Positions 7,971-18,118 are shown, counted from the first letter of the stretch. The stretch is 64,000 nucleotides of DNA from Pontibacter aydingkolensis (GCF_019443125.1 NZ_JAHYXK010000003.1:1-64000); one strand, 5' to 3'. Program-made: numbers and translations. Notes: generated by a model from the sequence alone, not told the origin.

Positions 7971-10649
7971 ATGAGTAAATTTTTACTATGCTTTAGCGTG
8001 GGGTGGCTTGCCTTTGCCCTTTCTGTACTGGCTCAGACTTCAGTGCTGGACCAACAGGTGACGGTACACCAGCGTAATGCCACCATTCAGGAGGTGCTCA
8101 CAGAACTTTCAGAGAAGTATAAGATCAGCTTCTCGTACAGCAATAACCTGGTGCCTTTGCAGCGAAAAGTAAACCTGCAAACCGGGCAAAGACAGCTGCG
8201 CCATGTGCTGGATGAGTTGTTGCGCGGCACTAATATGAGCTATAGCCTAATTGGGAGCCAAATTGTCCTGCAACCTGCAAAACCACTGGCTGATAAAAAA
8301 GAGAAAGCGTGGTATACTATCAGCGGACATGTGATTGATGAGGCTTCTGGCGAGGCCCTGGCAGGTGCCACCATAACAGAAGGTGTAACAGGCACCTCCA
8401 GTAACGCCTATGGCTTTTACAGCTTACAAACGGCCGCAGGGCAGCCACAGCTCCAGATCCGCTATTTAGGATATGCACCGCTGCAGGTAAAACTTGCACC
8501 TCTAACCCAGGACACGGTCATTATATGGAAACTGCAGGCGCAAGCAAATAACCTTAGCGAGGTAGCAGTAACGGCTGAAAAAATAACTGACCTGCAGCAG
8601 GCAAACCGCCTTTCTATGCGCAGTCAAGAGATAAAGCAGTTGCCCCGCTTTATGGGAGAGTCCGATGCCGTAAAAGCACTCCAGCTAATGCCAGGAGTAC
8701 AGGGCGGCAGAGAAGGTTCCTCTGACCTCATCGTGCGTGGCGGCAGTCCTGACCAGAACCTGATCCTGCTTGATGGAGTGCCTGTATACAATGTATCGCA
8801 CTTATTAGGCACCTTTTCAGTATTTAACCCTGATGCCGTTAAGAATGTGGATATGATCAAAGGTGGGTTTCCTGCCCCTTATGGCGGCAGGTTATCTTCG
8901 GTGATAGATGTGCAGCTAAAAGAAGGAAATAATAAGCACTTTGCAGGCGAAGGGGCTATCGGGCTTATCTCTTCTAAACTACTTCTGGAAGGCCCGATTA
9001 AAAATGATAAAACCTCTTTTCTGATTGCAGGCCGCCGTACCTATCTCGACCTGCTGGCGATGGCTGCAGCAGCCATGAGCGGGGAGTCAATACCGCGTTA
9101 TAATTTTGGTGACTTGAACGCCAAAATAAACCATACTTTTTCATCTAGAGACAGAGTATATCTCAGCCTGTATGGAGGGCAGGACAAGTTTGCCGACAAC
9201 TACACTTTTGAACGCCTATTGGAGAGTGAGGTGCAAAATTTTAAGATGCACTGGGGTAATACAACTGGCGCTCTGCGCTGGAACCATGTATTTGGCCCAA
9301 GGTTGTTCAGCAATGTTACCCTTACACACAGCCGCTACAGTTTCAACCAGTTCAGTGAAGTGAAGCGAAATCAGCCTGATAATATTACATCACGGGTAGT
9401 AGACTACTCCTCCAGTATAAAAGACTGGGGAGCCAAGGCAGATTTTGATTTTGCAGCCTCAAATCAACATAAAATGCGGTTTGGAGCCAGCTATACCTAC
9501 CATAACTTCAGACCGGAATCTGTTCTACTGCAGACTGATACCTTAACGCTCACATCAGATTCCTTTTCAAAAATAATGGCTCATGAGTTTTATACTTATG
9601 CAGACGACCAGATTCAGTTAAGCGAGCGTCTACAGGCAATCCTGGGGCTACATTTCTCAGGTTTCACTGTAAATGGCCGGACTTTTACGTCACTGCAGCC
9701 GCGCCTCGGCCTGGGTTATACATTTCCAAAAGGATTTAGCATCAGGGGCTCCTATGCTACCATGGCGCAGTACATGCACCTGCTAAGCAATACATCTACA
9801 GGCACTCCTACCGATGTATGGGCACCTGCCACCGATAAGGTTAAGCCGCAGCGTTCATGGCAGGTCACCTTAGGGGCAGCTGCACTACTAAAGCAGGACC
9901 AACTGGAGCTTACCTCGGACCTCTATTATAAAGAGATGAAGGATGTAGCTGAATTCAAAGATGGTGCAGATTTTATAACGGACTTTATGCGAAGTGGGCC
10001 TAAAACCAATTTCGCTAATTTTGTTGCCCCACCATACGAAACCCGAGTAGTTAGCGGCAGAGGATGGACCTATGGTTCTGAATGGATGTTGCGTAAACGG
10101 CAAGGTAAAACGACAGGCTGGGTCAGCTATACCCTAGCCTGGTCGTGGCGCCAGCTCGACAGCATCAACTTTAATCAGAAATATCCCTACACCTACGATA
10201 GCCGGCATAGTGGTTCTGTGATTATCAACCACCAGTTTAATGAGAAGTGGAGCGTCGGGGGAAGCTGGATTTACCGGACAGGTTATGTTACGACCCTCCC
10301 TCTGACCCGCTATAAAGCTTACAATGAATTTGAAGACCAGCCTGGCTCAAGTTCACCTTACATCGCTAACGTGGACCATGTGGGAGAGCGGAACAACTAC
10401 CGCATGCCCTCTTATCACCGTCTGGACCTAAACCTAACCCACACAAAAAAGAAAAAATGGGGAGAGCGTTACTGGAATTTATCAGTGTACAATGCCTACA
10501 ACCGGCAAAACCCTTACTTCCTGCAGCTAAGTGAAAACAGCAGGGAGAGTACTGGCAATGATGGTAGCAGCTCTTCACGCAAACGCTACCTGTATCAGAC
10601 TTCCCTGTTCCCAATTCTGCCTTCCTTTAGTTATGGCTTCAAATTCTAG
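7971..10649 (+). CDS. TonB-dependent receptor with STN and carboxypeptidase-like domains
   Basis: 892 residues. A signal peptide is followed by a secretin/TonB short N-terminal (STN) domain (about 30-100, signalling to FecR), a CarboxypepD_reg-like domain (about 107-195, GHVIDEASGEALAGATI), the plug (MPGVQGGREGSSDLIVRGG, LLDGVPVYN) and a 22-strand barrel ending in FSYGFKF. It imports a ligand across the outer membrane using TonB energy. The substrate is unknown; iron siderophores or other organics are possible. It lies in an apparent operon with the FecR gene (24 bp) and a DUF4249 lipoprotein (11 bp). Confidence 0.93.
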   Translation: MSKFLLCFSVGWLAFALSVLAQTSVLDQQVTVHQRNATIQEVLTELSEKYKISFSYSNNLVPLQRKVNLQTGQRQLRHVLDELLRGTNMSYSLIGSQIVLQPAKPLADKKEKAWYTISGHVIDEASGEALAGATITEGVTGTSSNAYGFYSLQTAAGQPQLQIRYLGYAPLQVKLAPLTQDTVIIWKLQAQANNLSEVAVTAEKITDLQQANRLSMRSQEIKQLPRFMGESDAVKALQLMPGVQGGREGSSDLIVRGGSPDQNLILLDGVPVYNVSHLLGTFSVFNPDAVKNVDMIKGGFPAPYGGRLSSVIDVQLKEGNNKHFAGEGAIGLISSKLLLEGPIKNDKTSFLIAGRRTYLDLLAMAAAAMSGESIPRYNFGDLNAKINHTFSSRDRVYLSLYGGQDKFADNYTFERLLESEVQNFKMHWGNTTGALRWNHVFGPRLFSNVTLTHSRYSFNQFSEVKRNQPDNITSRVVDYSSSIKDWGAKADFDFAASNQHKMRFGASYTYHNFRPESVLLQTDTLTLTSDSFSKIMAHEFYTYADDQIQLSERLQAILGLHFSGFTVNGRTFTSLQPRLGLGYTFPKGFSIRGSYATMAQYMHLLSNTSTGTPTDVWAPATDKVKPQRSWQVTLGAAALLKQDQLELTSDLYYKEMKDVAEFKDGADFITDFMRSGPKTNFANFVAPPYETRVVSGRGWTYGSEWMLRKRQGKTTGWVSYTLAWSWRQLDSINFNQKYPYTYDSRHSGSVIINHQFNEKWSVGGSWIYRTGYVTTLPLTRYKAYNEFEDQPGSSSPYIANVDHVGERNNYRMPSYHRLDLNLTHTKKKKWGERYWNLSVYNAYNRQNPYFLQLSENSRESTGNDGSSSSRKRYLYQTSLFPILPSFSYGFKF

Positions 10650-10660
10650 TTATTACAACC

Positions 10661-11518
10661 ATGAGAAAGAGCACATTTAACCTATGCCTTTTGTTTAGTT
10701 CTGCACTTTTGCTGTGGAACTGTACCAATGTGATAGAACTTGAACTACCTGAGCATAAGCAACGCCTTGTAATAAACGGCATCTTTAACCCGGATAGCAC
10801 CTGGAGCATTGATATTAGCGGCAGTCAGAATGCTCTTTCCAGTGAGCCCTATGAGCAGGTACAGCATGCAACAGTTGGAGTGTACCAAGGCGATAGACTT
10901 TTGTACAACCTGACTCATACAGGAAATGGAAAGTATAACGCCGAAGAAAGCACGCCAAAAGAATTAGAGCACTACACACTCAAAGCTTCTGCGCCAGGTT
11001 ACCCTGAAGTTCAAGCCACAGGGTTTGCTCCAGGCAAGCCTGCTGTTAGCAACCTTAGAGGTAAAATAATTAATACTTCTGATGGTTCACGTGAAGTAGA
11101 GTTAACATTTGTGTTGAATGACGTGCCGGACTTACAGAACTATTATTTTATTAGCGCCTTTCACAATGATACCAGTTATTATAATAACCAGGCCTTTAAA
11201 CATTACACTAGTATAAACTTTGAGGCGCCTATAGAGCATGAATTCAGCTTAGGCTGGCTCTATTTTTTCAGCGATAAATTGATAGATGGCAAGTCTGTTA
11301 CACTAAAAGTACGATATGGATACCCTGGGAAAGGCAAACTTCTATACTTCAACATAGCGCAGGCTAGTCCTGATTATTACCACTATGTAAGAACGCTTAC
11401 TAAGCAGGCTACTGTTGATAGTTTTTCACACTCACCTACCACAGTACATAACCACATACAGAATGGCTATGGCATTTTTGCTGGTCACCATATTCGTACC
11501 TATCGCATACAACATTAA
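10661..11518 (+). CDS. DUF4249 lipoprotein
   Basis: 285 residues. The lipoprotein signal peptide ends at SALLLWNC (Cys 21). The mature part begins with an IELELPEHKQRLVINGIF strand typical of DUF4249, a family nearly always encoded after a TonB receptor of this type. It probably sits on the outer membrane and helps capture the receptor ligand. It follows the receptor by 11 bp. The C-terminus, with NGYGIFAGHH, is complete. Its stop overlaps the antisense tail of a broken ATL fragment. Confidence 0.85.
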   Translation: MRKSTFNLCLLFSSALLLWNCTNVIELELPEHKQRLVINGIFNPDSTWSIDISGSQNALSSEPYEQVQHATVGVYQGDRLLYNLTHTGNGKYNAEESTPKELEHYTLKASAPGYPEVQATGFAPGKPAVSNLRGKIINTSDGSREVELTFVLNDVPDLQNYYFISAFHNDTSYYNNQAFKHYTSINFEAPIEHEFSLGWLYFFSDKLIDGKSVTLKVRYGYPGKGKLLYFNIAQASPDYYHYVRTLTKQATVDSFSHSPTTVHNHIQNGYGIFAGHHIRTYRIQH

Positions 11519-11544
11519 GCAGTAAGTACAGCAACCCCGGATTT

Positions 11545-11622
11545 TGAATTCTCAAGCTCCAGCAACTCCTTCGCCGGATCCCAGAACAGTTTTTGAACTC
11601 CACCACCTGGTTATTCTCTACC
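11545..11622 (-). pseudogene. 3' fragment of an alkyltransferase-like (ATL) gene
   Basis: On the minus strand the translation gives GVENNQVVEF, then after a one-base deletion KLFWDPAKELLEL. This matches the C-terminus of the intact ATL gene at 13274-13615 (VENNQVVDFYKLFWDPAKEL). The DNA of the two copies is also clearly similar over about 75 bp. No upstream part of the gene is present. It is a remnant of a duplication or insertion that left copies on both sides of the 12002-13225 genes. Confidence 0.8.
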
Positions 11623-12001
11623 CCTAACAAATAAAATATTGTCTAAAACAGCCCAATTTAAATATTAGAAATATTTTGAATAATAGGTGCCACGGCTAAA
11701 ATTAACTGGGTGAAATTACAAGCTAAAATAGGTCTATTTGTATGCTATAGAATTTACTTTCCGTGAGCTGTGCTATTGAATAAGATGTATTACCCAACTT
11801 GAGTTAATAAAGTAAAGTCAATTGTAAATTCACCTCCTGTTTTAATATCTCTGCTAAATATCCTGATACAAGGAAAGATTACCTGCAGCAAGGCCGTACA
11901 TACTTAAAGGAACTTACAAGTGAGTTACACATCAAAACAAAGATCTGTACCTAGTTTAACTGTACATTACATGCACCTATTTAGATTTAATTACAAGGTT
12001 T
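11623..12001. other. intergenic region, about 380 bp
   Basis: AT-rich and without a credible ORF. It precedes the PKD lipoprotein gene. No hairpin, consensus promoter or AAGTATA copy was found. Confidence 0.4.
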
Positions 12002-12781
12002 ATGAAAAAGAGATTTCATTCCTTGACAATGACAGTGTTCATTTTCTTGTTGATACTTGCAGCCTGCTCAAAAGATGACGCTGTCAGCCCTCTTCAACCT
12101 GGTCAGACAATTGTTCCACCGCCCTTTGCACCTAATCCGCCGCCTCCTTCCATTCCTCCACCTCCACCACCTGTTAGTAATGTAGCACCAGTCGCCCAAG
12201 CTGGCAACGATACAACCATTCATGTTCCTTTTAGCACTTATACCCTAAATGGTAAAGCAAGTACAGGTAGCATTGTTTCTTATACATGGAAATTGATAAA
12301 AAGCCCTTCTCAGCAGGAAACAATAAATTATGGCACCTCTGATAAGCCTAAAACATTTGTAGACAGGCTTGTGAAAGTTGGTGTTTATGAATTCGAACTA
12401 ACTGTGACCAATGCCTATAATGTATCATCGGCAGATACGGTAAAGGTTACTATTGCTGAGCCTACCTGTACCACTGCGAATAAAGAAGTAATCATTAAAG
12501 ACTTAAAATGGACCCACCCCTGGTACACTCAGATCAGCATATCTAATGTTTTTTCTTACCTGCCAGCAAACAGTTACATCAAGAACTTTTATATAAAAAG
12601 AGACAAGTCAGACCAATGGGAGTTAGTACTTCCTTGGGACTACAATTCATCTATCTACAACGGACAACATACATGGGATTATGTTGAATATTTTGAATAT
12701 GGCACTTGGGTATTAGCTATCTACCCTGGCAGTAACACTACAGACGACACTCCTGATGTAAAAATAGAATATTGTAATTAA
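12002..12781 (+). CDS. PKD-like lipoprotein with proline-rich linker
   Basis: 259 residues. The signal peptide ends at a lipobox, LILAACSK, predicting a lipoprotein. A linker of about 25 residues is very rich in proline (runs of three to six), then a PKD/REJ-like beta-sandwich (about 57-150) with AQAGNDTTIHVPFSTYTLNG and VGVYEFELTVTNAYNVSSADTVKVTI. The C-terminal 100 residues are not recognised and contain many aromatics. It is probably displayed on the outer membrane. It lies between a broken and an intact ATL copy, which suggests it arrived by insertion. Function unknown. Confidence 0.75.
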   Translation: MKKRFHSLTMTVFIFLLILAACSKDDAVSPLQPGQTIVPPPFAPNPPPPSIPPPPPPVSNVAPVAQAGNDTTIHVPFSTYTLNGKASTGSIVSYTWKLIKSPSQQETINYGTSDKPKTFVDRLVKVGVYEFELTVTNAYNVSSADTVKVTIAEPTCTTANKEVIIKDLKWTHPWYTQISISNVFSYLPANSYIKNFYIKRDKSDQWELVLPWDYNSSIYNGQHTWDYVEYFEYGTWVLAIYPGSNTTDDTPDVKIEYCN

Positions 12782-12784
12782 CCG

Positions 12785-13225
12785 TTGGCCGTTAATATAC
12801 TTACCGAAACTATTATCCAACGTCCTGCCGATGAGGTGGCAGCTTATGCAGCCAACCCGGATAACGCACCAGAGTGGTATGTGAACATCAAGGCTGTGAA
12901 ATGGAAAACACCAAAGCCCTTGCAGGTTGGTTCACAAATAGCTTTTATTGCCAAATTTCTGGGCCGGGAGCTTGCTTATACTTATGAGATAGTAGAGTAT
13001 GTGCCCGGTCAAAAACTGATGATGCGAACTGTGCAGGGTCCCTTTCCTATGGAAACCACTTATACCTGGGAGGACCTTGGAAATGGGCAGACCCGAATGA
13101 CGTTAAGAAATGCAGGAGAGCCTTCAGGTTTCTCAAAACTGTTCTCTCCTTTTATGGCTTCAGCGATGCGGCGGGCCAACGAAAAAGACCTGAAGAAGCT
13201 GAAGGAATTGCTGGAAAGCAGGTAA
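12785..13225 (+). CDS. SRPBCC-family protein (polyketide cyclase-like fold)
   Basis: 146 residues with the START/Bet v1-like pattern: ETIIQRPADEVAAYAANPDNAPEWY at the N-terminus, a beta sheet with FPMETTYTWEDLGNGQTRMTL and a long C-terminal helix. These proteins bind hydrophobic ligands in a cavity; the ligand is unknown. There is no ATG near the expected start, so TTG 12785 is chosen because it gives a full domain. It begins one codon after the stop of the lipoprotein gene and in the same frame, which is odd. It may be translationally coupled, or have lost its native start when the lipoprotein gene was inserted. Confidence 0.75.
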   Translation: MAVNILTETIIQRPADEVAAYAANPDNAPEWYVNIKAVKWKTPKPLQVGSQIAFIAKFLGRELAYTYEIVEYVPGQKLMMRTVQGPFPMETTYTWEDLGNGQTRMTLRNAGEPSGFSKLFSPFMASAMRRANEKDLKKLKELLESR

Positions 13226-13273
13226 GTATACTTTGCTTCGGTTTACTATACTTTAACTCCAAAACTCTCTAAC

Positions 13274-13615
13274 TTAAATCAGCTCCTTGGCCGGGTCCCA
13301 GAACAGTTTATAAAAATCTACCACCTGATTGTTCTCTACCTTTACTCCCTCCTGCTCCAGCCTTTCCTGCATGGCATTAGGCTCATCAAAATGCTGGCTA
13401 CCTGTTAGCATCCCGATACGGTTTACTACACGGTGTGCCGGTATTTTGGTAAAAGGATGCGAGGCAATCAATGCCCAGCCAACCATGCGCGCAGAGCCTT
13501 TAGACCCCAGGTAACTGGCAATGGCACCGTAAGACGTCACCCTGCCTTTAGGTATCAGCTTGACTACTTCATACACATCTTCGAAAAAATTTCGCTTCGT
13601 ACTGTTTTCGCTCAT
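13274..13615 (-). CDS. alkyltransferase-like (ATL) / MGMT-family DNA-binding protein
   Basis: 113 residues, the C-terminal DNA-binding domain of O6-alkylguanine-DNA alkyltransferase: an IPKGRVTSYGAIASYLG HTH segment and IPAHRVVNRIGMLTG. The methyl-accepting cysteine of the PCHRV motif is alanine here, as in ATL proteins, which bind O6-alkylguanine and hand it to nucleotide excision repair without removing the alkyl group. There is no N-terminal domain. A broken second copy of its 3' end lies at 11545-11622. Confidence 0.9.
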   Translation of the reverse strand: MSENSTKRNFFEDVYEVVKLIPKGRVTSYGAIASYLGSKGSARMVGWALIASHPFTKIPAHRVVNRIGMLTGSQHFDEPNAMQERLEQEGVKVENNQVVDFYKLFWDPAKELI

Positions 13616-13842
13616 AACGGGACTAATTTCGCTGTACTACTGTTAAAACACAGAAACTAACTGTTTGTCGTGCTAAAATACCTGTTTGCAGAGGATGTAG
13701 TGTACATGTTTTTCTTATACCTACCAAGTTAGTAATTTTAAACGTTTTACTATTTAGACTGTCTAAGTACGAACCATACGCTACTAGCCTTGTTAAGGCT
13801 TTAGCATTTAGAACTATACATAAAAACCCGGAAAAAACTCAG

Positions 13843-14919
13843 ATGAGTAAACCTGTCAAATCCATACTAATTCTGGTAGCAGTTGTGGCTGTAGGCTACC
13901 TCCTTTATTCAAAAATATTTACTGGCGAAGAACAAGTGGCACAAGGCGTCGCAGGCCCAATGGCCCAGAAAGTGGCCGTAGATGTGTACGTGGTATCGCC
14001 AACAGCTTATCAGAACAAAATCGTATCGACAGGTACAGTATTACCAAACGAGGATGTGGAGTTACGCAGCGAGATAGCTGGCCGGGTAACCAATATTAAC
14101 TTTGAGGAAGGCAGCCGTGTGCGCAAAGGGCAGTTGTTATTAACTGTAAATGCCGCTGAGATGCAGGCTCAGCTGCAGAAGCTGCAGTCTAACCAGAAGC
14201 TTTACCGCGATATGGAACAACGCCAGCGCACCCTGCTGGAGAAAGACTACATCAGCAGACAGGAGTATGACCAGGTAAGCAACCAACTGGCTACTGCCAC
14301 AGCAGACATACAGGCACTAAGAGCCACCCTCGATAAAGCGTATGTTCGTGCGCCGTTTAACGGTGTGGTTGGCCTGCGCCAGGTAAGTGAAGGCAGCTAT
14401 GTTACTGCCACTACTCCTATTGCACGCATTGTTGATGTTAGCCCTGTTAAGATAGAGTTCGCTATTCCGGGCCGTTACAGCCAGATGATAAAGGAAGGCG
14501 ATAAAATAACATTTACAGCTGAGGGCAGCCCTGAGAATTATGAAGCCAAGATCTATGCGATTCAGCCTAACATTGACCCTACTACGCGAACCCTGCAGGT
14601 ACGTGCCCTTTATGCAAACGCGAACGAGGAAGTAAGGCCGGGTGCTTTTGTGAGAATAAACATTGGCCTTAAAGAAGTAGAGGAAGCTATACTTGTACCA
14701 ACAGAGTCCATCATACCTGAGGCAGCTGGGCACAAGCTGTTCCTGGTAAAAGGTGGCAAAGCAGTACCGCAAATGGTTAAAATCGGGCAACGTTCCGAAA
14801 CCCTTATCCAGATTCTGGAGGGTGTGCAACCCGGCGATACCATTATTCAGTCTGGCGTGCTGCAGGCGCGTCCAGGTTCTGACCTGACCATCCGACGTGT
14901 AAAATCGTCAGGAGAATAG
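13843..14919 (+). CDS. RND efflux periplasmic adaptor (membrane fusion protein)
   Basis: 358 residues. One N-terminal membrane anchor (about 5-23), a lipoyl-like half (DVELRSEIAGRVTNINFEEGSRVRKGQ split around an alpha-hairpin, about 90-165), a beta-barrel domain and a membrane-proximal domain. HlyD/AcrA family. It joins the inner-membrane pump encoded next to the outer-membrane channel. First gene of a three-gene operon (77 bp to the pump). It has no lipobox, so it is anchored by the uncleaved N-terminal helix. Confidence 0.93.
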   Translation: MSKPVKSILILVAVVAVGYLLYSKIFTGEEQVAQGVAGPMAQKVAVDVYVVSPTAYQNKIVSTGTVLPNEDVELRSEIAGRVTNINFEEGSRVRKGQLLLTVNAAEMQAQLQKLQSNQKLYRDMEQRQRTLLEKDYISRQEYDQVSNQLATATADIQALRATLDKAYVRAPFNGVVGLRQVSEGSYVTATTPIARIVDVSPVKIEFAIPGRYSQMIKEGDKITFTAEGSPENYEAKIYAIQPNIDPTTRTLQVRALYANANEEVRPGAFVRINIGLKEVEEAILVPTESIIPEAAGHKLFLVKGGKAVPQMVKIGQRSETLIQILEGVQPGDTIIQSGVLQARPGSDLTIRRVKSSGE

Positions 14920-14995
14920 TTATTGGATGTAACGATGCCAGAGGCTCTTTTGGCTTATTAACCCATCCGCAGTTTATTTTTGATCTAGAAAAAGT

Positions 14996-17900
14996 ATGGC
15001 AAGCTTATCATCCATAAGTATAAAACGACCGGTGCTGGCAATTGTGATGAGTATCACGATTGTCGTGTTCGGTATCATTGGCATCTCCATGCTGGGTGTG
15101 CGCGAATACCCAAGCGTAGACCCGCCTATCGTAAACGTATCCACGAGCTATACAGGTGCTAACTCCGAAACTATTGAGTCGGAGATCACAGAGCCGCTCG
15201 AGGAATCTATCAACGGTATTGCGGGTATCCGTACGCTTACCTCCTCCAGCCGCGAGGGAAGTAGCAACATTACCGTAGAGTTTAACCTGGGCGTAGACAT
15301 GGAGGCGGCAGCAAACGATGTACGTGACCGTGTGGCCCGTGCCCAGCGCAGGCTCCCTGACAACGCAGACCCTCCTACTGTTTCCAAAGCCGACGCAGAC
15401 TCGAACCCGATCATATTTGTGGGTATTAAGAGTGCCACCCGTAATTTGCTGGATATTTCTGCTATTGCCCAGAACGTATTTAAAGAGCGTTTACAAACCA
15501 TACCGGGCGTGAGTTCTGTGGATATATGGGGCGAGAAACGCTACGCCATGCGCCTGTGGCTTGACCCTGATAAACTGGCTGCCCTGCAGGTTACCCCTAT
15601 CGAGGTGCAGAATGCATTGGTCCGCCAAAACCTGGAGCTGCCATCCGGTAGAATTGAAGGTGCCACTACAGAGCTTTCGGTTCGTACCATGGGCCGTATC
15701 TCTACTCCTGAAGAATTTAACCAGCTAATTGTTCGCGAAGATGCAGACCGCCTTATCCGCTTCAGCGATATCGGCCATGCTGAGCTTGCCCCAGAAAACG
15801 AGAAATCCATACTTCGCCGCGATGGTATACCAATGGTGGGTGTGGTGCTTATACCGCAGCCGGGCTCTAACCAGGTAGAGATAGCAGATGAGTTTTATGT
15901 ACGCCTGGAGCAGATCAAGAAAGACTTACCCGAAGACATTGAAGTAGTTATCGGTTTCGACAATACCAAGTATATCAAGGCCTCTATTTCCGAGGTAAAA
16001 GAAACCATCTTCGTAGCCTTCGGACTGGTGGTAATCATCATCTTCCTGTTCCTGAGAGACTGGCGTTCTACCGTTATACCTGTAGTTGCTATTCCGGTAT
16101 CGTTGATTGGTGCGTTCTTTATCATGTACCTGATGGATTTTTCCATTAACGTACTAACATTGCTGGGTATCGTACTGGCTATTGGTCTGGTAGTGGATGA
16201 TGCCATTGTAATGCTGGAAAACATCTACTCCAGGATAGAGAATGGGCAGGAACCGATGAAGGCTGCCAAAAAAGGCTCAGAGGAAATATACTTTGCCATT
16301 ATCTCTACTACAGTGGCTTTGGCTGCTGTATTTATGCCCGTTATTTTCCTGGAAGGTATAACCGGCCGACTGTTCCGTGAGTTTGGTTTGGTAGTGGCAG
16401 GCTCTGTTATCATATCATCCTTTGTCTCGCTTACGCTAACTCCGATGATGTGCTCGCGCATGCTAAAGCACCGCGAAAGGCCAAACTGGTTCTACCGGAA
16501 AACAGAGCCATTCTTCACCGGTTTAACAGATGGCTATAGAAGCAGCCTTGAAAGCTTTATGCGTGTTCGCTGGGTTGCCTTTATCATCGTTGTTGTATCG
16601 GCTGGCGCTATTTTCATGTTCATGAAAACACTGCCATCCGAACTTTCGCCGGATGAAGACAGAAGCGGGCTGCGTGTAAGTGTTACTGGTCCTGAGGGTG
16701 CGTCGTATGAGTTTATGGATGAATACATGAGTGAGTTAACTCAACTTGTGAACGATTCCATTAAAGGCATTGACAATATGGTAGCCATGACCTCTCCGGG
16801 CTTTGGTGGTGGTGGTTCTAACTCCGGCTTCTTACGTGTAAGATTAGTTGACCCGGAAAAACGCAGCCAGACACAGCAAGAGATCGTGGACGAGATCGGA
16901 AGGTTATCTAACCAGCTAACCGGTGCCCGTGCTTTTGGCTCAGGAGACAAAGGCCTTGGCGGCGGACGCGGATCGGGACAACCGGTACAGTTCGTGGTAC
17001 AGTCGCCGGATGGCTCTAAACTGCGTGACATTATTCCGCAGATAATGGATGAAGCACGACAGGACCCAACTTTTGGCTTTGTAGATGTTAACCTGAAGTT
17101 TAATAAACCTGAACTGCGCGTTGACATCAACCGTGAAAAGGCACAGGCCATGGGTGTGAGCGTACGCGATGTGGCGCAAACACTACAGGCAGGGCTTAGC
17201 GGTCAACGTTTTGGTTACTTTATAAAAGACGGAAAGCAGTACCAGGTATTAGGCCAGGTAGCCCGCGAAAACCGTTCTGCACCGATTGACCTGCGCAGCC
17301 TTTATGTAAAAAACAACCAGGGCAAGTTAATACAATTGGATAACCTGATAGAGCTGAGCGAAGAAAGTGCCTCACCGCAACTTTACCGTTTTAACCGTTT
17401 CGCTTCTGCTACCTTCAGTGCCTCGCTTGCAAAAGGAAAAACCATCAGCGATGGTATCACTGCAATGGAGACCATCGCCGATAAAGTACTCGACGAAACT
17501 TACCAGACATCCCTGGCAGGCCAGTCACGTGACTTCTCAGAAAGCTCCAGCAGTTTGCTATTTGCGTTTATACTTGCCCTTGGCCTGATCTACCTGGCGC
17601 TCTCGGCGCAGTTCGAGAGTTTCAGAGATCCGGTTATTATCATGTTTACAGTACCGCTTGCCCTGGCAGGAGCCTTACTAAGCATCTGGTATTTTGGCGA
17701 AACGCTTAACATCTTCAGCCAGATCGGTATGATCATGCTGGTGGGCCTTGTGACCAAGAATGGTATCCTGCTTGTGGAGTTTGCCAACCAGCGCAAAGAA
17801 GCAGGCCTTAGCAAGCTGGAGGCAGCCACTGATGCAGCCGTACAGCGTTTCCGCCCTATCCTGATGACATCCATGTCAACTATACTTGGTACCTTGCCTA

Positions 17901-18118
17901 TTGCTTTGGCTTTAGGTGCTGGTGCAGAAAGCCGGGTGTCGATGGGTATTGCCGTAGTAGGAGGCCTTATTTTTTCAACTGGTTTAACGCTTTATGTAAT
18001 TCCGGCTGTTTATTCATACTTCTCATCTGCAGAGGCCAACGTAGCACGCATGCAGGACAATGACGAAGAGGAAGCACCAAAAGTAAAGCAGCAGCCAGAG
18101 CCTGCCTTTAGCAAATAA
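14996..18118 (+). CDS. RND efflux pump, AcrB/MexB type
   Basis: 1040 residues, full length for the hydrophobe/amphiphile efflux family. Twelve membrane segments with two large periplasmic loops. The proton-relay aspartates are in GLVVDDAIVMLENI (TM4). The N-terminus SISIKRPVLAIVMSITIVVFG and the FRPILMTSMSTILG motif are typical. It exports drugs, solvents or lipids by proton antiport with the adaptor and TolC-like protein of the same operon. Substrate range cannot be read from sequence. The C-terminal tail is acidic and charged. Confidence 0.95.
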   Translation: MASLSSISIKRPVLAIVMSITIVVFGIIGISMLGVREYPSVDPPIVNVSTSYTGANSETIESEITEPLEESINGIAGIRTLTSSSREGSSNITVEFNLGVDMEAAANDVRDRVARAQRRLPDNADPPTVSKADADSNPIIFVGIKSATRNLLDISAIAQNVFKERLQTIPGVSSVDIWGEKRYAMRLWLDPDKLAALQVTPIEVQNALVRQNLELPSGRIEGATTELSVRTMGRISTPEEFNQLIVREDADRLIRFSDIGHAELAPENEKSILRRDGIPMVGVVLIPQPGSNQVEIADEFYVRLEQIKKDLPEDIEVVIGFDNTKYIKASISEVKETIFVAFGLVVIIIFLFLRDWRSTVIPVVAIPVSLIGAFFIMYLMDFSINVLTLLGIVLAIGLVVDDAIVMLENIYSRIENGQEPMKAAKKGSEEIYFAIISTTVALAAVFMPVIFLEGITGRLFREFGLVVAGSVIISSFVSLTLTPMMCSRMLKHRERPNWFYRKTEPFFTGLTDGYRSSLESFMRVRWVAFIIVVVSAGAIFMFMKTLPSELSPDEDRSGLRVSVTGPEGASYEFMDEYMSELTQLVNDSIKGIDNMVAMTSPGFGGGGSNSGFLRVRLVDPEKRSQTQQEIVDEIGRLSNQLTGARAFGSGDKGLGGGRGSGQPVQFVVQSPDGSKLRDIIPQIMDEARQDPTFGFVDVNLKFNKPELRVDINREKAQAMGVSVRDVAQTLQAGLSGQRFGYFIKDGKQYQVLGQVARENRSAPIDLRSLYVKNNQGKLIQLDNLIELSEESASPQLYRFNRFASATFSASLAKGKTISDGITAMETIADKVLDETYQTSLAGQSRDFSESSSSLLFAFILALGLIYLALSAQFESFRDPVIIMFTVPLALAGALLSIWYFGETLNIFSQIGMIMLVGLVTKNGILLVEFANQRKEAGLSKLEAATDAAVQRFRPILMTSMSTILGTLPIALALGAGAESRVSMGIAVVGGLIFSTGLTLYVIPAVYSYFSSAEANVARMQDNDEEEAPKVKQQPEPAFSK

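Noticed and set aside
14317-14829. A 170-codon frame opposite the RND adaptor gene
   Set aside because: Lies entirely within a strongly supported gene on the other strand; no family match.
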